This document shows, piece by piece, positions 1-10,700 of a stretch of 64,000 nt of DNA (positions are counted from its first letter, which is position 1; every line of letters begins with the position of its first letter). The translations under genes were made by a program, and so were the position numbers. The DNA comes from Toxorhynchites rutilus septentrionalis (lineage: Eukaryota; Arthropoda; Insecta; Diptera; Culicidae): contig NC_073744.1 of assembly GCF_029784135.1 (NCBI RefSeq), positions 74,496,935-74,560,934 of the forward strand. The letters are read 5' to 3'. A model generated the notes under the pieces. It was not told where the DNA came from. It was given only the letters and a program-made list of their open reading frames with translations, and did no database searches.

Positions 1-667
1 ATCTAGCAATCACCTTTTTCACAATTCATAATTCATCCGCGTTGACGGCATTGAGCTTCGTATTACGAAATGGGGGAGCAGGCATGACAATATGGGTTTG
101 CAAAAGACATAAACGTGCTTTTATTTAATTAGTACTCTAGGTAAACTAAAATCACCTTTGCTTGCAAGTAGTAAAAAAATATCATACACAAATTGTGTTT
201 AAAGATAATTTTGTATTATAATGGCAAGTTTCGGTGAGAATATCTGAAAATTGATAGAAAATAGTTTAAATTGGGGTCAGAACAGCGTACTTATAGAAGG
301 CAAATAACGCAAAGAAAAAAATTTCATTCAAATTTTAGCAATTTAAAACTGCCTTAGGGTCGACTAATCTGATAGAGAATAGTTGACCTCATACAAACTA
401 ATATCGTATCCAGATGTCGACACCATTCCGCCGTCAACGCGAATTGCCACACTCTCAACGAGCGATAGAAATTATTTCAGACTAATTCAAACACACACAT
501 TTATTGTTCCAAAATACTGAGTGACCGTTCCGTATTACCGATTTACAATCACTACTCAATGTAATTTATCCATGCGACATTTGATAACTACTATTAAAAA
601 TAGTGTGATTCTTTTTACAGTGCATATTACTTTCCTCCAGACGACTTTCATATGTTCTCATTATTGG

Positions 668-880
668 TATCAATGCGCTTTCCGTCGGACTCACTGTTCC
701 TCAGGCGCTACGATACCAAACCGGCCTCGTCATCAATGCGTTTCGACTTTCCATCGGACTCGTTTTTCTTCTGGCGCTACGGACTCTCCCCGACATCGCC
801 ATTATATTAGTGCGCTTCGACTTCCAGTCGGACTCCCTTTTTTAGGCGCTACGGTCTTCAACCTGCCTCGCCATTAGTGT
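668..880. repeat. Three-unit ~70-bp tandem repeat
   Basis: Three head-to-tail units of roughly 65-73 bp begin near 671, 738 and 810. Each contains TGCG(C/T)TT, a (C/G)TCGGACTC motif, GGCGCTACG and a closing CCTCG/CATCGCCAT segment. The units differ by many substitutions and small indels, so the duplication is old. The array creates a spurious open frame on the plus strand. Confidence 0.75.
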
Positions 881-1185
881 TTGTGCACCATTTCCCCTCT
901 TCTGTGCTGCGTTTGACAAACAGCCAAAAATCGAAAATTGCACGGATTGGATGTGATATGGCCACAACGAGGTTTGTTTCACACACAATAATTCGCTTCA
1001 CTATTCGATGAGTCGAATGACGCTAACTCGTATTTTTTCAGCTCCGAACCCTTCAAAATTCACAAGAATGCAGAACTAATTATTTCAGCACACAACTCAT
1101 CACCTCCATGTTCGTTTCAAAGTAAATATAACTGATTTTGCACTTTGCCTCCTCAACACGAGTTCTGAGAAAGAAAAAAAACTAC

Positions 1186-1203
1186 ATCGTACCGACGGCG
1201 CCA
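1186..1203 (-). promoter_or_regulatory. Putative retrotransposon primer-binding site
   Basis: The minus strand reads TGGCGCCGTCGGTACGAT, starting with the TGG expected opposite a tRNA 3' CCA. It sits three bases after ...GATACTACA, an LTR-like CA end. Many insect Ty3/gypsy elements have a TGGCGC... site of this type. A candidate LTR beginning TGTTATGG near 1257 would be only about 45 bp, so the LTR is either truncated or wrongly inferred. Confidence 0.35.
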
Positions 1204-1285
1204 ATTGTAGTATCTGCCCCCACGTAGGAATCTATGTATATTCCATAACATGTTAATTTATGTTTATGAGTTCTATTTTATTTCA

Positions 1286-1645
1286 ACTAGAGATGGGCAA
1301 ACCGTTCACGAACGGTACGAAAGAACTAGTTCGCCGAAAAGAGTGAACGAGCGGTCGTTCTTTTTCAAAGAACGGTAGTTCTCCCCACGAACTGATTGCG
1401 AGCGAACGGTTTGTGAACGAACGGAACGAACTGATTCCGTAAGAACGGTTTGCGAGTGAACTGTTTGTGAACGAACTGATTCCGTAAGAACGGTTTGCGA
1501 GTGAACTGTTGGAGAGTGAACTGTTTGTGAACGAACTGTTTGCGAGTGAACTGTATGGCAAAGAACTGATTGAGAGTGAACTGTTTGGGAACGAAGTGTT
1601 TGCGGCCGAACTGTTTGCGAACAAACTAGTGCAGCTGAACTGATT
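1286..1645. repeat. ~18-19-bp minisatellite (GAACTGTTTGCGAGT type), possible hAT end
   Basis: From about 1380 to 1640 the sequence is a degenerate array of 18-19-bp units built on GTGAACTGTTTGCGA and GAACGAACTGATTCCG. It is preceded at 1287-1305 by TAGAGATGGGCAAACCGTT, which resembles hAT terminal repeats of the AGAGATGGGCAA type. I could not find a matching inverted end, so the hAT link is only suggestive. The Asn/Ser-rich frame it gives on the minus strand is a repeat artefact. Confidence 0.6.
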
Positions 1646-1711
1646 TATAATAACATAAATATAACGAGAACGCTTGTAAGGAAAATAAAACGATTTGTCA
1701 TTTATGAGCAA

Positions 1712-2055
1712 AATGCATGTAACTAATGGATTATTTTGTTAATGTATACTCAATTTTGGGTTAAAAATTAAATTAGATTTTCGTAGTTTTAAAAGCAAAA
1801 CTATATATTTTCAATTTCATGTATTTTTTCAATTCCGCGCAACAATCATATACTTTCTGATTATCAGAAAAAATCTGGGGGAAGCGGGGGCGATTCATGG
1901 ATTAGGTAAACATAAAATATTATAGTGAGGGCATGTTGAGAAAAAAGTTTTTTCGTTGCTTTCAATTCATTGTTTGGCCTATGGCGTGTACGTGTTATCG
2001 TGATTGTTTGTATGATTGAGTGTTAGTGAAAATCGCTGCTGATTTTTTTGCCTGA
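1712..2055. other. AT-rich stretch, nothing recognised
   Basis: AT-rich DNA between the minisatellite and the left part of the Tc1-like relic. I see no coding potential, repeat or inverted termini. Confidence 0.5.
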
Positions 2056-2262
2056 ATGAAAATTATAAAATATGATCCTCCATGGAACCTGTGTGTTGTC
2101 CAAAAAGAGAATATGAAAAATTGCACATATGTTGTGCGCATCAAATTATTACATAAACTTTTGTCGATCGATAACATACAAGAAGAAAATAAACTGAAAC
2201 GGTTTGAATTTGCCCGGAACCATGTTAACAAACCCAAAGACAAAAGAGTGTAGCAGAAGGAT
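2056..2262 (+). pseudogene. Tc1-like transposase relic, left part
   Basis: The plus-strand frame ends with KLKRFEFARNHVNKPKDKR, which matches the segment of Tc1-like transposases just before the first catalytic aspartate. The catalytic part is missing here because a Jockey-type LINE is inserted after 2262; the same relic resumes at 4560. The nine bases CAGAAGGAT end at 2262 and recur at 4560-4568, as expected of a LINE target duplication. The relic is not functional. The family call is good at the Tc1/mariner superfamily level, and the exact lineage is not determined. Confidence 0.6.
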
Positions 2263-3253
2263 GATTTACATTTATATTTACATTTATTCACAAAATGTCA
2301 ACAGGCTTTACATGAGTGCCCTAATGATCGAAACTTACAACTAATCTACAAATACCTCTTAAAACTAACTTATTTGTAAACTAAATCTATGTGAGGACTA
2401 CAGAGTACAGAGCTGTAAGGGACGAAAGATGACAATCGAAACAGGAACTACATCGGTTAAACACACGACACATACTAGAAACGGGTTCATTATAACCGTA
2501 ATTAGTGCGTGATGATGGGAGGAGCAAGACATTATTGGTACGCAAATGACGTCGGCGAATGTTGAAATTTATTAACCGAAGAAGTTCAGGACAATCAATT
2601 TTTGATGAAATCAAATCTGACGTAAATAGAGCCTTGGCAACATCTCTTCGAGAACGTAATAAGTCCAGCCCAATCAGTCTACAATGGTCCTCATAGCTGG
2701 GAAGATTGAGAGGATCATTCCACGACAAATTGCGCAAGGCAAATCGGACAAATTTCCGTTGAATTGATTCAATTCGCTGAATGCTATTCTGGTAGTATGG
2801 TGACCATACTACACAAGCGTACTCAAGAATTGACCGTACCAGTGCGAAGTAGAGTGCCTTTATGCAATGCACATCTTCAAACTGCTTTGAAACGCGGAAA
2901 ATGAAGCCAAGCGATTTGGATGCTTTAGACGTGATGTAGGAAATGTGGGCACGAAATGTCAGCTTGGAGTCCAACATGACTCCAAGGTCTTTGATGGTGT
3001 TGACACGTTCCAATATTACACCATGCAGCTTATAATCGAAGATTATTGAAGAGCGCTTGCGGGAAAACGATATCACAGAACACTTCGATGGATTAAGAGT
3101 CATTCTGTTTTTTACACACCATTCGACGAAAATATCCAACTGTTTTTGAAGAAACTCGGCATTTACAGTGGAATTCACAGGAAGGAATAATTTGAAATCA
3201 TCTGCGTATGAAAGTTTCAAGCACTTCAAACATAAATTGATGTCGTTAAGATA
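2263..3253 (-). mobile_element. 5'-truncated Jockey-type LINE
   Basis: A non-LTR retrotransposon lies on the minus strand. Its 3' tail is a short ATGTAAAT-type repeat at about 2263-2290 and its body encodes the C-terminal half of a reverse transcriptase. The 5' end is lost at 3253, just upstream of the catalytic YADD. Flanking CAGAAGGAT copies at 2254-2262 and 4560-4568 mark insertion into the Tc1-like relic. An ITmDD37E transposon later inserted at the TA on the LINE's 5' edge. Confidence 0.8.
2387..3253 (-). pseudogene. LINE reverse transcriptase C-terminal fragment (Jockey clade)
   Basis: The minus-strand frame covers the last part of a Jockey-type reverse transcriptase and its C-terminal extension. 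The catalytic motif LSYADDFKLF lies within the first fifteen residues after the truncation and is followed by WCVKNRMTLNPSKC, VVWSPYYQ and IQRIESIQRKFVRFALRNL, all typical of the thumb and downstream region. The endonuclease, gag-like ORF1 and reverse transcriptase palm N-terminus are missing, so it cannot retrotranspose. The remaining frame is open for about 280 codons, which points to a fairly young insertion. It is clearly related to the LINE at the right edge (62874-64000) but is not a recent duplicate of it. Confidence 0.85.
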
Positions 3254-4557
3254 AAGGGTGTGTCACATCAAACTGCATCACGGAAAAAACGCTGTAGAAA
3301 TTCGCCCAGTAGACCGACTCCTTTTAAAAATTTTAGACAATAAAATAATAACTATTAAACAACTTTTGGCATTTTCTTTTTATTCATACTTCGAGCCCAA
3401 GCCCGTATGCTCGCACCTTCCTCTTTACCCCGTCCATAAGGTTCTGTACAACGTCAGGTTGTAGTTTTTTTTGAACAGAAATCCATTTTCTCTTGAAGTC
3501 CGCCTCCGATTTGACAACTTTTGGGTTCTTCCGGAGGGCCTGCTTCATAATCGCCCAATATTTCTCTATTGGGCGAAGCTCCGGCGCGTTGGGCGGGTTC
3601 ATTTCCTTTGGCACGAAGGTGACCCCGTTGGCTTCGTACCACTCCAACACGTCCTTTGAATAGTGGCACGAAGCGAGATCCGGCCAGAAGATGGTCGGGC
3701 CCTCGTGCTGCTTCAATAGTGGTAGTAAGCGCTTCTGTAGGCACTCCTTAAGGTAAACCTGCCCGTTTACCGTGCCGGTCATCACGAAGGGGGCGCTCCG
3801 CTTTCCGCAAGAGCAGATCGCTTGCCACACCATGTACTTTTTGGCAAACTTGGATAGTTTCTGCTTGCGAATCTCCTCCGGAACGCTGAATTTGTCCTCT
3901 GCGGAGAAGAACAACAGGCCCGGCAGCTGACGAAAGTCAGCTTTGACGTAGGTTTCGTCGTCCATTACCAGGCAATGCGGCTTCGTCAGCATTTCGGTGT
4001 ACAGCTTCCGTGCTCACGTCTTCCCCACCATGTTTTGCCTTTCGTCGCGGTTAGGAGCCTTCCGAACCTTGTATGTACGCAGGCCCTCCCGCTGCTTGGT
4101 CCGCTGGACGAATGAACTTGACAAATTCAGCTTATTGGCGACATCCCGGACCGAACTTCTCGGATCACGTCTAAACTGCTTAACTACGCGCTTGTGATCT
4201 TTTTCACTGACGGAGCATCCATTTTTGCCGTTCTTCACCTTCCGGTCGATGGTTAGGTTCTCGAAGTATCGTTTTAGTACTCTGCTGACCGTGGATTGGA
4301 CGATTCCCAGCATCTTACCGATGTCCAGATGTGACAACTCCGGATTCTCGAAATGAGTGCACAGGATTAATTCACGACTTTTCACGATTTTTCGTTCGAC
4401 GACATTTTTCCAAATTTACGAAAAATTGACAGTGAAGCATGGCCAACGTGATCTCTACACTCTTATCTGATTATAAGCGAAAGCTGAAGATATAATTCCT
4501 AAAAATTAAATTTCTACAGCGTTATTTCCGTGATGCAATTTGATGTGACACACCCTT
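3254..4557 (-). mobile_element. Complete ITmDD37E (mosquito mariner-like) transposon
   Basis: A 1,304-bp DNA transposon with near-perfect terminal inverted repeats of about 45 bp. Both ends read AAGGGTGTGTCACATCAAA inward with only a few mismatches. It is flanked by the TA duplication expected of the IS630-Tc1-mariner superfamily (3252-3253 and 4558-4559). It carries one minus-strand transposase frame. The high similarity of the termini and one lone nonsense codon suggest recent activity. It sits at the 5' junction of the LINE that splits the Tc1-like relic. Confidence 0.93.
3384..4385 (-). pseudogene. ITmDD37E transposase with one in-frame stop
   Basis: This cut-and-paste transposase would act in the nucleus, binding the terminal repeats and moving the element into TA. 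The N-terminal ~120 codons (4385-4017) form a helix-turn-helix DNA-binding region (GKMLGIVQSTVSRVLKRY, then a second helical domain around SVRDVANKLNLSSSFVQR). The catalytic part contains MDDETYV, then the aspartate of IFWPDLASCHY and the glutamate of RPIEKYW. Exactly 37 residues separate the last two, hence DD37E. A TGA at 4014-4016 interrupts the frame between the two domains, and the frame is the same on both sides, so this is a single nonsense change in a 333-codon gene of normal length. Probably inactive as annotated. Confidence 0.9.
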
Positions 4558-4559
4558 TA

Positions 4560-5000
4560 CAGAAGGATTGCAGGAACGACATTTGCAGGCTACAATCAAG
4601 GATGCTTTTCCTGGGCTGGTGTTGGAAATCTGGTGCGAATTAACGGAATCATGAATCACCTGAAAGAATCGCTTCGAAAAACTGGCCTACGAAACAGCTT
4701 AGTTTTCCAAATTTTCCCTCAACGACCTAAAGCACACTGCTTAGACCAAAGCCTATTTCCGTTCACGCCAAAAAAAAAAAAACCCTTGAATGGCCACCAC
4801 AGTGTCCTTATCTCAACCCCATTCTCAACAACAAAGTGGTAAAAGATGGTGTCACAGAGCCGTGAAATAATGCTCTCCAGAAGACGTAGAACGGAATCGC
4901 CCCTCAGCACCTCCAGAACTTGGTCGATAGTATGCCCAAATGACTTCAACAGGTCATTGATGTTTCAGGAGGCCACACTAAATATTGATGCTTTTATTTT
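4560..5000 (+). pseudogene. Tc1-like transposase relic, right part
   Basis: Continuation of the relic begun at 2056. In shifting plus-strand frames it shows VGNLVRINGIMNHLKE, then a block ending KHTA where the second catalytic aspartate lies, TKAYFRSRQ, WPPQCPYLNPILN and finally LQNLVDSMPK...VIDVSGGHTKY. These follow one another in the order of the catalytic domain and C-terminus of Tc1-like transposases. The motif normally reading NPIEN reads NPILN, so the catalytic glutamate is lost, and there are stops and frameshifts. It is old, non-functional and clearly older than the LINE and ITmDD37E that interrupt it. Confidence 0.75.
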
Positions 5001-5302
5001 TTTTTTGCTTTTATTGTGTGATTTGTTGTTACTCGAAGTCGGACTTTTATACCTGTTTTCAATTTTTATTCTGAGTTCCATCAAACTAAAATGTTTGGAT
5101 TGAGTTTTATGTATTGAATCCAGTTAAATATGATGGAAATGCAATGAAAAATGTTAATAATGGTAATAAATACAATACAATGTAAACAACACTTTGTTTA
5201 TATCGCTTCAACATCGATTGCTAACAATACTGCACAGCTCTTACTGTCATAACATAAGGAAACGAGGAGTCATTCATAGGTTTTGAGTGATTTTAATATT
5301 AT
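5001..5302. other. AT-rich stretch, nothing recognised
   Basis: About 300 bp of AT-rich sequence. It may include the degraded 3' end of the Tc1-like relic, but I could not find the terminal repeat. Confidence 0.45.
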
Positions 5303-5581
5303 ACTAGCGGACCCGGCAAACTTCGTCCCGCCCAAAATTTGTTTTTTGTTATCATTACCTTCAAACATTCAGGTTTTCTTACTAAGCGCAAGTTCATGAG
5401 TCCAATCGCAGAACTGTTCATTGACTGATCTTCCACTCGACCCTGTTGAATTTACCTTTTACTAAAAAAATCCTAGTACTTCTACCAAAACTCATCATTA
5501 TAATATCAGATTATTTTCAGACATAATTCTCGTTCAAGATTTTTCAACCACTTGCAAATAACACGTTTCTCCGTTACATGG
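5303..5581 (+). repeat. ACTAGC...TATAGAT dispersed repeat, copy 1 left part
   Basis: Begins ACTAGCGGACCCGGCAAAC and contains GTTCATGAGTCCAATCGCAG and TTGCAAATAACACGTTTCTC. The same blocks occur at 24508-24866, 42739-43061 and 49094-49709. The copy stops at CATGG (5577-5581), where the BEL/Pao element is inserted, and resumes at 12204. Repeats with ACTAGC(T/G)GACCCGGC starts and CAGACAGA-rich ends are widespread in arthropods. I am not sure of the class, so I leave it unassigned. Confidence 0.85.
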
Positions 5582-5876
5582 TGTTGACGCTAAAATAAAA
5601 CCTGAAAAAGAGAAGAAAATATAAATATAAATGAACTATAAAATGTACATAAGCCAAAATAACACAAATACTTACCAAACTTATACTTACCCTGATCTAC
5701 ACGAAAAGCCTATAAAAGCCTGCTATAATAGTCAAAATCACACTTCCGCAATAACGTCAAATTGAATTGTCACAAATGTTCATTCCAATAAACCACGTGG
5801 AAGTAATCGGATGTATTTTTTAGTGTTCTCGAAAGAAGTGATCTCGAAGTGATAAAATCACACCGAGTCGTTACCA
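5582..5876 (+). repeat. BEL/Pao 5' LTR
   Basis: This 295-bp LTR starts TGTTGACGCT and ends CGTTACCA. It contains a CTATAAAAG TATA-like box near 5710 and AATAAA near 5788, as expected for LTR-driven transcription and polyadenylation. Five differences from the 3' LTR were seen by direct comparison. Confidence 0.95.
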
Positions 5877-5880
5877 TATT

Positions 5881-5898
5881 TGGTGCCGAAACCCGGGA
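5881..5898 (+). promoter_or_regulatory. BEL/Pao primer-binding site
   Basis: TGGTGCCGAAACCCGGGA begins four bases after the LTR and starts with TGG, complementary to a tRNA 3' CCA. I did not assign the tRNA. Confidence 0.8.
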
Positions 5899-6520
5899 CG
5901 TGAGTTGCAATCGAAGTTTGTTCGTCGGTTCCATAAAACTATCGACGGTTCCAGCTAACCTCATCGGTCGGGACAACAGCAAACCAGAACGCTTCCAGTG
6001 AGCTAACCTCGTCATCGCCATCGCAGTTAACCTCCAACGATACCACCACGTGGTACGATTCCGTTAAAAGTACCAGTCATCGGCAACAAGCAGTCTCGGT
6101 AACACAACGCAAGCTCTCCCAGAAACAAAACCCGATTGGAAACATCGTCGCCACGTGGATTGCAGTTTTGGTCGCAGCAGTTCTTCCAGTTCGACAATCC
6201 GACGATTCATTCGGATCTACAAATTGGTCTACCAACAAGCCAGAAAGTCGGTCGCATAGCAGCGAGTTACAGCAGGAACTACTATTACCTCTCTTGGGTT
6301 CGTCTGAGTAAAGCAGCAATCGTTTTGTGGACCAGCAGAAACCCTCATCAGTCGCAGCAACGTGTGGGCGTTTTGCAAGCCGCATACAGCAGCGTTTATC
6401 AACAGCATCATCGTTGTCGAACCACGTCTGACGTTGACGGATTCAACCGGTGAGGTCGAAGTAGAGGTATAAGAAGCAGAACTCCAGGTAACCATTTTCC
6501 TTACTATTGGTGGTAGAAAG

Positions 6521-7738
6521 ATGGCGCCTGCGAAGAAAGTTAATAAAGTGAATAAATTGAAGACGTTACATCGCAGGGGCACGAATATATTGGGGTCAGC
6601 CCTTCTGATTAAATCATTCAACGATGAATACGATCCTGCTCAAATGGATCAGATTCCGATTCGGATTCAACGCCTTGATGAATTGAGGCACGAATTCGAA
6701 TCGAATCAAGATAGAGATTTTGGAAAATGCAGATGAGGAATTTTCTGAAACCAGACGTGAATTCCAAAATTTATATTATGAGTTAAAAAGTTCATTGCAA
6801 CGAAAGCTTGCCCATTCACCGGCAAGGTCAACACCCTCTATCGAACCGTCAACGTCACATAACCTCGCACAACCGATTACAAATATAAGACTTCCCGAAA
6901 TTAAACTGAAGGATTTCTCTGGGAATATAGATGATTGGGTTTCATTTCGCGATCTTTTCGATTCTTTGATCCACTCGAATCGACAACTTAGCGCAGTGCA
7001 GAAAATGCACTACTTAAGAACTGCATCGACTAGTGAAGCGGCACGGATCATTTTCTCGCTCGATATTTCTGTCCACAATTATCACCTTGGAACCTGTTAA
7101 AGGAAAGGTTCGAGAACCCGAATTTGCTTATCAAACACCATATGTCGGGATTATTAGTCATCCCTAAATTGAAAAGGGAATCAGCGACGGAGCATGCACA
7201 GTTAGCGGATGACTTCGACCGCCACGTTCAACTTCTCGATCGACTCGAAGTAGCAGAAAAACATTGGGATTCATTATTAGTCGAACGTTTGAGTAGTCGC
7301 TTGGATTCAACAACGCTTCGTGAGTGGGAAACCCAATCATACGATACTGAGCATCCAACATATAAACAACTTCTGCAGTTCATACATAAAAGATCATGCA
7401 TTATACAGACTGTAAATATTTCTCAGTCGTGTAGTTCTCAAACCCAGTCGAAACCGTTGAAGAATCGTTTGACCGCCGCTCATGCAACATCTGATTCTAA
7501 CCACAAATGCCCGTGCTGCAAGCTTGCACACTTCTTGTTCCAGTGTGACCAATTTAAATTACTTTCACCAAAACAACGTTTCGAACTTACCAAGAGGAAT
7601 GGATTGTGTATTAATTGTTTGAAGGGAACACATCAGGCGAAGGATTGCTCCAGCGGTTCCTGCAAAAGCTGCAATAAGAAACATCATTCTCTCTTACATT
7701 TGCCACCCTTTCCTTCGGCAAATGTGAGACAAGCCTGA
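6521..7738 (+). pseudogene. BEL/Pao gag, frameshifted
   Basis: The gag region would encode the capsid and nucleocapsid proteins that package the element's RNA. After a basic start (MAPAKKVNKVNKLKTL), a central part contains LPEIKLKDFSGNIDDWVSF, the signature of the gag domain found in BEL elements. It ends with cysteine/histidine knuckles (CPCCKLAHFLFQC, CINCLKGTHQAKDC, CKSCNKKHH) at about 7507-7690. The reading frame changes near 6725 and again near 7100, and a TGA at 7736-7738 separates gag from pol, although the frame after it is the one used by pol. This copy is therefore broken at three places. Its position after a 0.6-kb leader is normal. Confidence 0.85.
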
Positions 7739-10700
7739 ACAGTAAACGTACCCGCTGAAACAAATCGCTCGCAAGCCTGTCAATCGTCGCAAATCGTATC
7801 TAATTTCGTTCAAAACACTTTGTCGGATGAGCAATCGTTTGTCTCACCACTCGCGGAAACATTCCGATCGAATTCGTTAAATCATCAATCGTTCGCGGTC
7901 GGAATCGCTCCCCTTTCCTCGTCGGTCGTCTCGCCCGGTAGCGAAACAACCTCGTATCAAAGTGATCAAGTGAAACCTCGAAATTATACAGTGTTACTCT
8001 CGACAGCACTTGTTAAAGTGAAGGATGTAGACAACAACAATCATTTCGCCAGAGCTCTTTTAGACAGTGGGTCTCAACCGAGTTTAGTTTCTGAAGCACT
8101 CTGCCAGAAGCTACGTTTGAAACGTACAAAAATTAATTCACCGATCAGCGGAATCGGACAGTCCACAGTGAACGTACACTACGGAATCACTTTGTCGCTC
8201 TCTTCTCGTTTCGATACCTTCTCCACCAGTTTGGAATGTCTGGTATTACCGAAGCTCACCGTGTCCTTGCCTGGTCACCACATCGACGTCGTACGTTGGA
8301 ACATTCCACGAAATCTTCCTCTAGCAGACCCACAGTTTAACATCAGCAAAGGTATCGACATCATCATCGGTGCTGAACTGTTCTACCATTTACTAGAACA
8401 TCAGCAATTCTCGCTTGGCCTCGGATACCCTGTCCTTCAGAAGACATTCCTTGGATATATTGTATGTGGCAAGCTGGAACAGCTATCCTCGGAACCACCT
8501 ATAACACAAACCAGTATGATATGTGCAGAACAGCAGCTCGACGCTCAACTTCAACGGTTTTGGGAGGTCGGAAACATCGAAGACGTCAAGGAACACAGTA
8601 ACGAGGAACAAGCTTGTGAGGAGCACTTCCTACAAACAACTTCCAGGGAGGTTGATGGTCGCTTCGTCGTTCGTTTACCATTACGAGAAGATATGATAGC
8701 GTTAATGGGCGATTCGTACCAGCCCGCCCTCAGTCGAGTCCTGGCAATGGAGAGAAAGCTCGCTTCCAACGAAAAACTTCGCCGGGAATACCTTAGTTTC
8801 ATGGAGGACTACGAGAAATTGGGTCACATCGAGGTTTGTTCGCGCGCGTCGTGCAGCCCACAGTATTTCCTGCCCCATAATGCCATTCAACGTCCGGAGA
8901 GTTCAACTACGAAGACTCGAGTGGTATTTGATGGATCATGTCGCTTCTCCACACAACTTTCGCTTAACAACGTTTTGAAAATTGGTCCAACGGTTCAACC
9001 TGCTTTGTACGCCATCGTAAGAAACTTCCGCGTGCCACGTTATGCCATCACAGCCGATCTGGAGAAAATGTTCAGGCAGATCTGGATTCATCCTGAGGAT
9101 CGCAGATTTCAACAAATCTTGTGGCGCCGAGATCCATCTGAACCGATTCGCACGTATTGCTTGAAAACGGTCACGTATGGCTTAGCCAGTTCTCCGTATC
9201 ACGCAACCAGGGTGCTGAACCAGCTAGCCTCAGAGGAAAGGAGTCGGTTTCCATTGGCGGAGCCAATAATCAGGAAAGGCACGTACGTCGACAACGTAAT
9301 TGCTGGACATGATGATCATGAAACTCTCAAGGAGGCCTGCGCGCAATTGATCAAGATCTTCCAGTCTGCTGGATTTGTACTTCGCCAGTGGGCGTCAAAC
9401 AGTACGACAGTTCTCTCCAACGTTCCCAAGGATCTATGGGAGACTTCTACAGAATTGGAAATAGATCAATCCCTCGCTGTGAAGACTCTAGGACTGTTGT
9501 GGTTTCCCCAGCAGGATTCGTTCAAATTTAAAGTACCTGCATTGCCTGAGCTGAGTGTGGTTACCAAACGTGTCGTTGTATCAGAAATGTCACAACTATT
9601 CGATCCCCTCGGCCTTCTTGGACCCGTAGTCGTCATGGCAAAAATGTTTATACAAACCCTCTGGGCGGAGAACATGTCGTGGGACACCGAGTTATCGGAC
9701 AAACATAGCACATGGTGGAGAGAGTATCGCAACGACATCACAGCACTGAGGACACTGGAGGTCCCTAGGAGGATGCTGTGGAACAAAAGCCAGGATTACA
9801 CCTTGCATTGCTTCTGCGATGCATCAAAAAAAGGATACGGATGTGCCGTATATGTCGTGTCACCAGATGAGACTAGCCAGCTACAATCTCATCTTCTCAC
9901 CTCAAAATCTCGAGTTGCTCCTCTCCGTGGACTCACTATTCCCCGATTAGAGCTTTGTGCAGCTCTCTTCGGAAGCCAGCTTGTTAACAACCTTCGTATC
10001 AACACTGTCTTCAATGGGCCGGTTGTGTTTTGGACTGACTCAACCATCGTGCTGCACTGGATCAAATCCACGTCAAACAAGTGGAAAATCTTCGTCTCCA
10101 ACCGAGTGGCAGAGATCCAACGTTTGACGAAGGATCATGAGTGGCGACATGTTACAACAGAATCAAATCCTGCAGATCTAATCTCACGAGGAATCCTTGC
10201 AACTAAAATTATAAACGAACATTTTTGGTGGCACGGTCCAGGCTTCATCAGAACCGCGAAAGAGCTCTGGCCGCAGAATATAATCCCAGCATTGAGTACC
10301 CTGGATGTTGAGGAAGAAGCTCGTCTACTCGTTTCACTTCATGTCAATGAAGTAGATTCCTCGATTTTCGAAAGATTCTCCGAGTTGGGCAAGATAATTC
10401 GAACTGTCGCTTACTGCTACCGCTTCTATACCAACTGTATGCTTCCTAGTGATAAACGTCTCATAAGAGCTCTCTCTCCAAATGAATACAACATCGCTTT
10501 GAAATGTCTAGTTCGTTTGGCTCAGCGATCAGAATTCCCAGCAGAAATTCGCATCTACGGGAGGAAAAGCAACCTTTCGAAGAGTACAGCCAAATCTCCA
10601 CTCAAAAATCTAAACCTATTCATGGATGATTTTGGTCTGCTCAGGCTCGATGGCCGCCTAAGAAACCTAAATGCACCTTTTGACACACGGTTTCCTATTC

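Larger units (their letters stand above)
1..1213 (-). other. Possible leader of a Ty3/gypsy-like LTR element, no gene
   Basis: I see no credible coding region here. Read on the minus strand, a primer-binding-site-like sequence at 1186-1203 directly follows a sequence ending TACTACA, as at the inner edge of an LTR. The rest would then be an untranslated leader running off the left edge of the window. It carries one tandem repeat (668-880). No gag-like frame is visible on the minus strand, so the assignment rests on the primer site alone and is weak. Confidence 0.3.

Noticed and set aside
521..877. 118-codon plus-strand frame
   Set aside because: Its second half is just the translated ~70-bp tandem repeat and the first half has no resemblance to a protein.
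1283..1711. 142-codon minus-strand frame
   Set aside because: Asn/Ser-rich translation of an 18-19-bp minisatellite; no domain.
6136..6453. Frame in the BEL/Pao leader
   Set aside because: Lies between primer site and gag and has no gag-like motif; leaders of this kind often contain chance frames.
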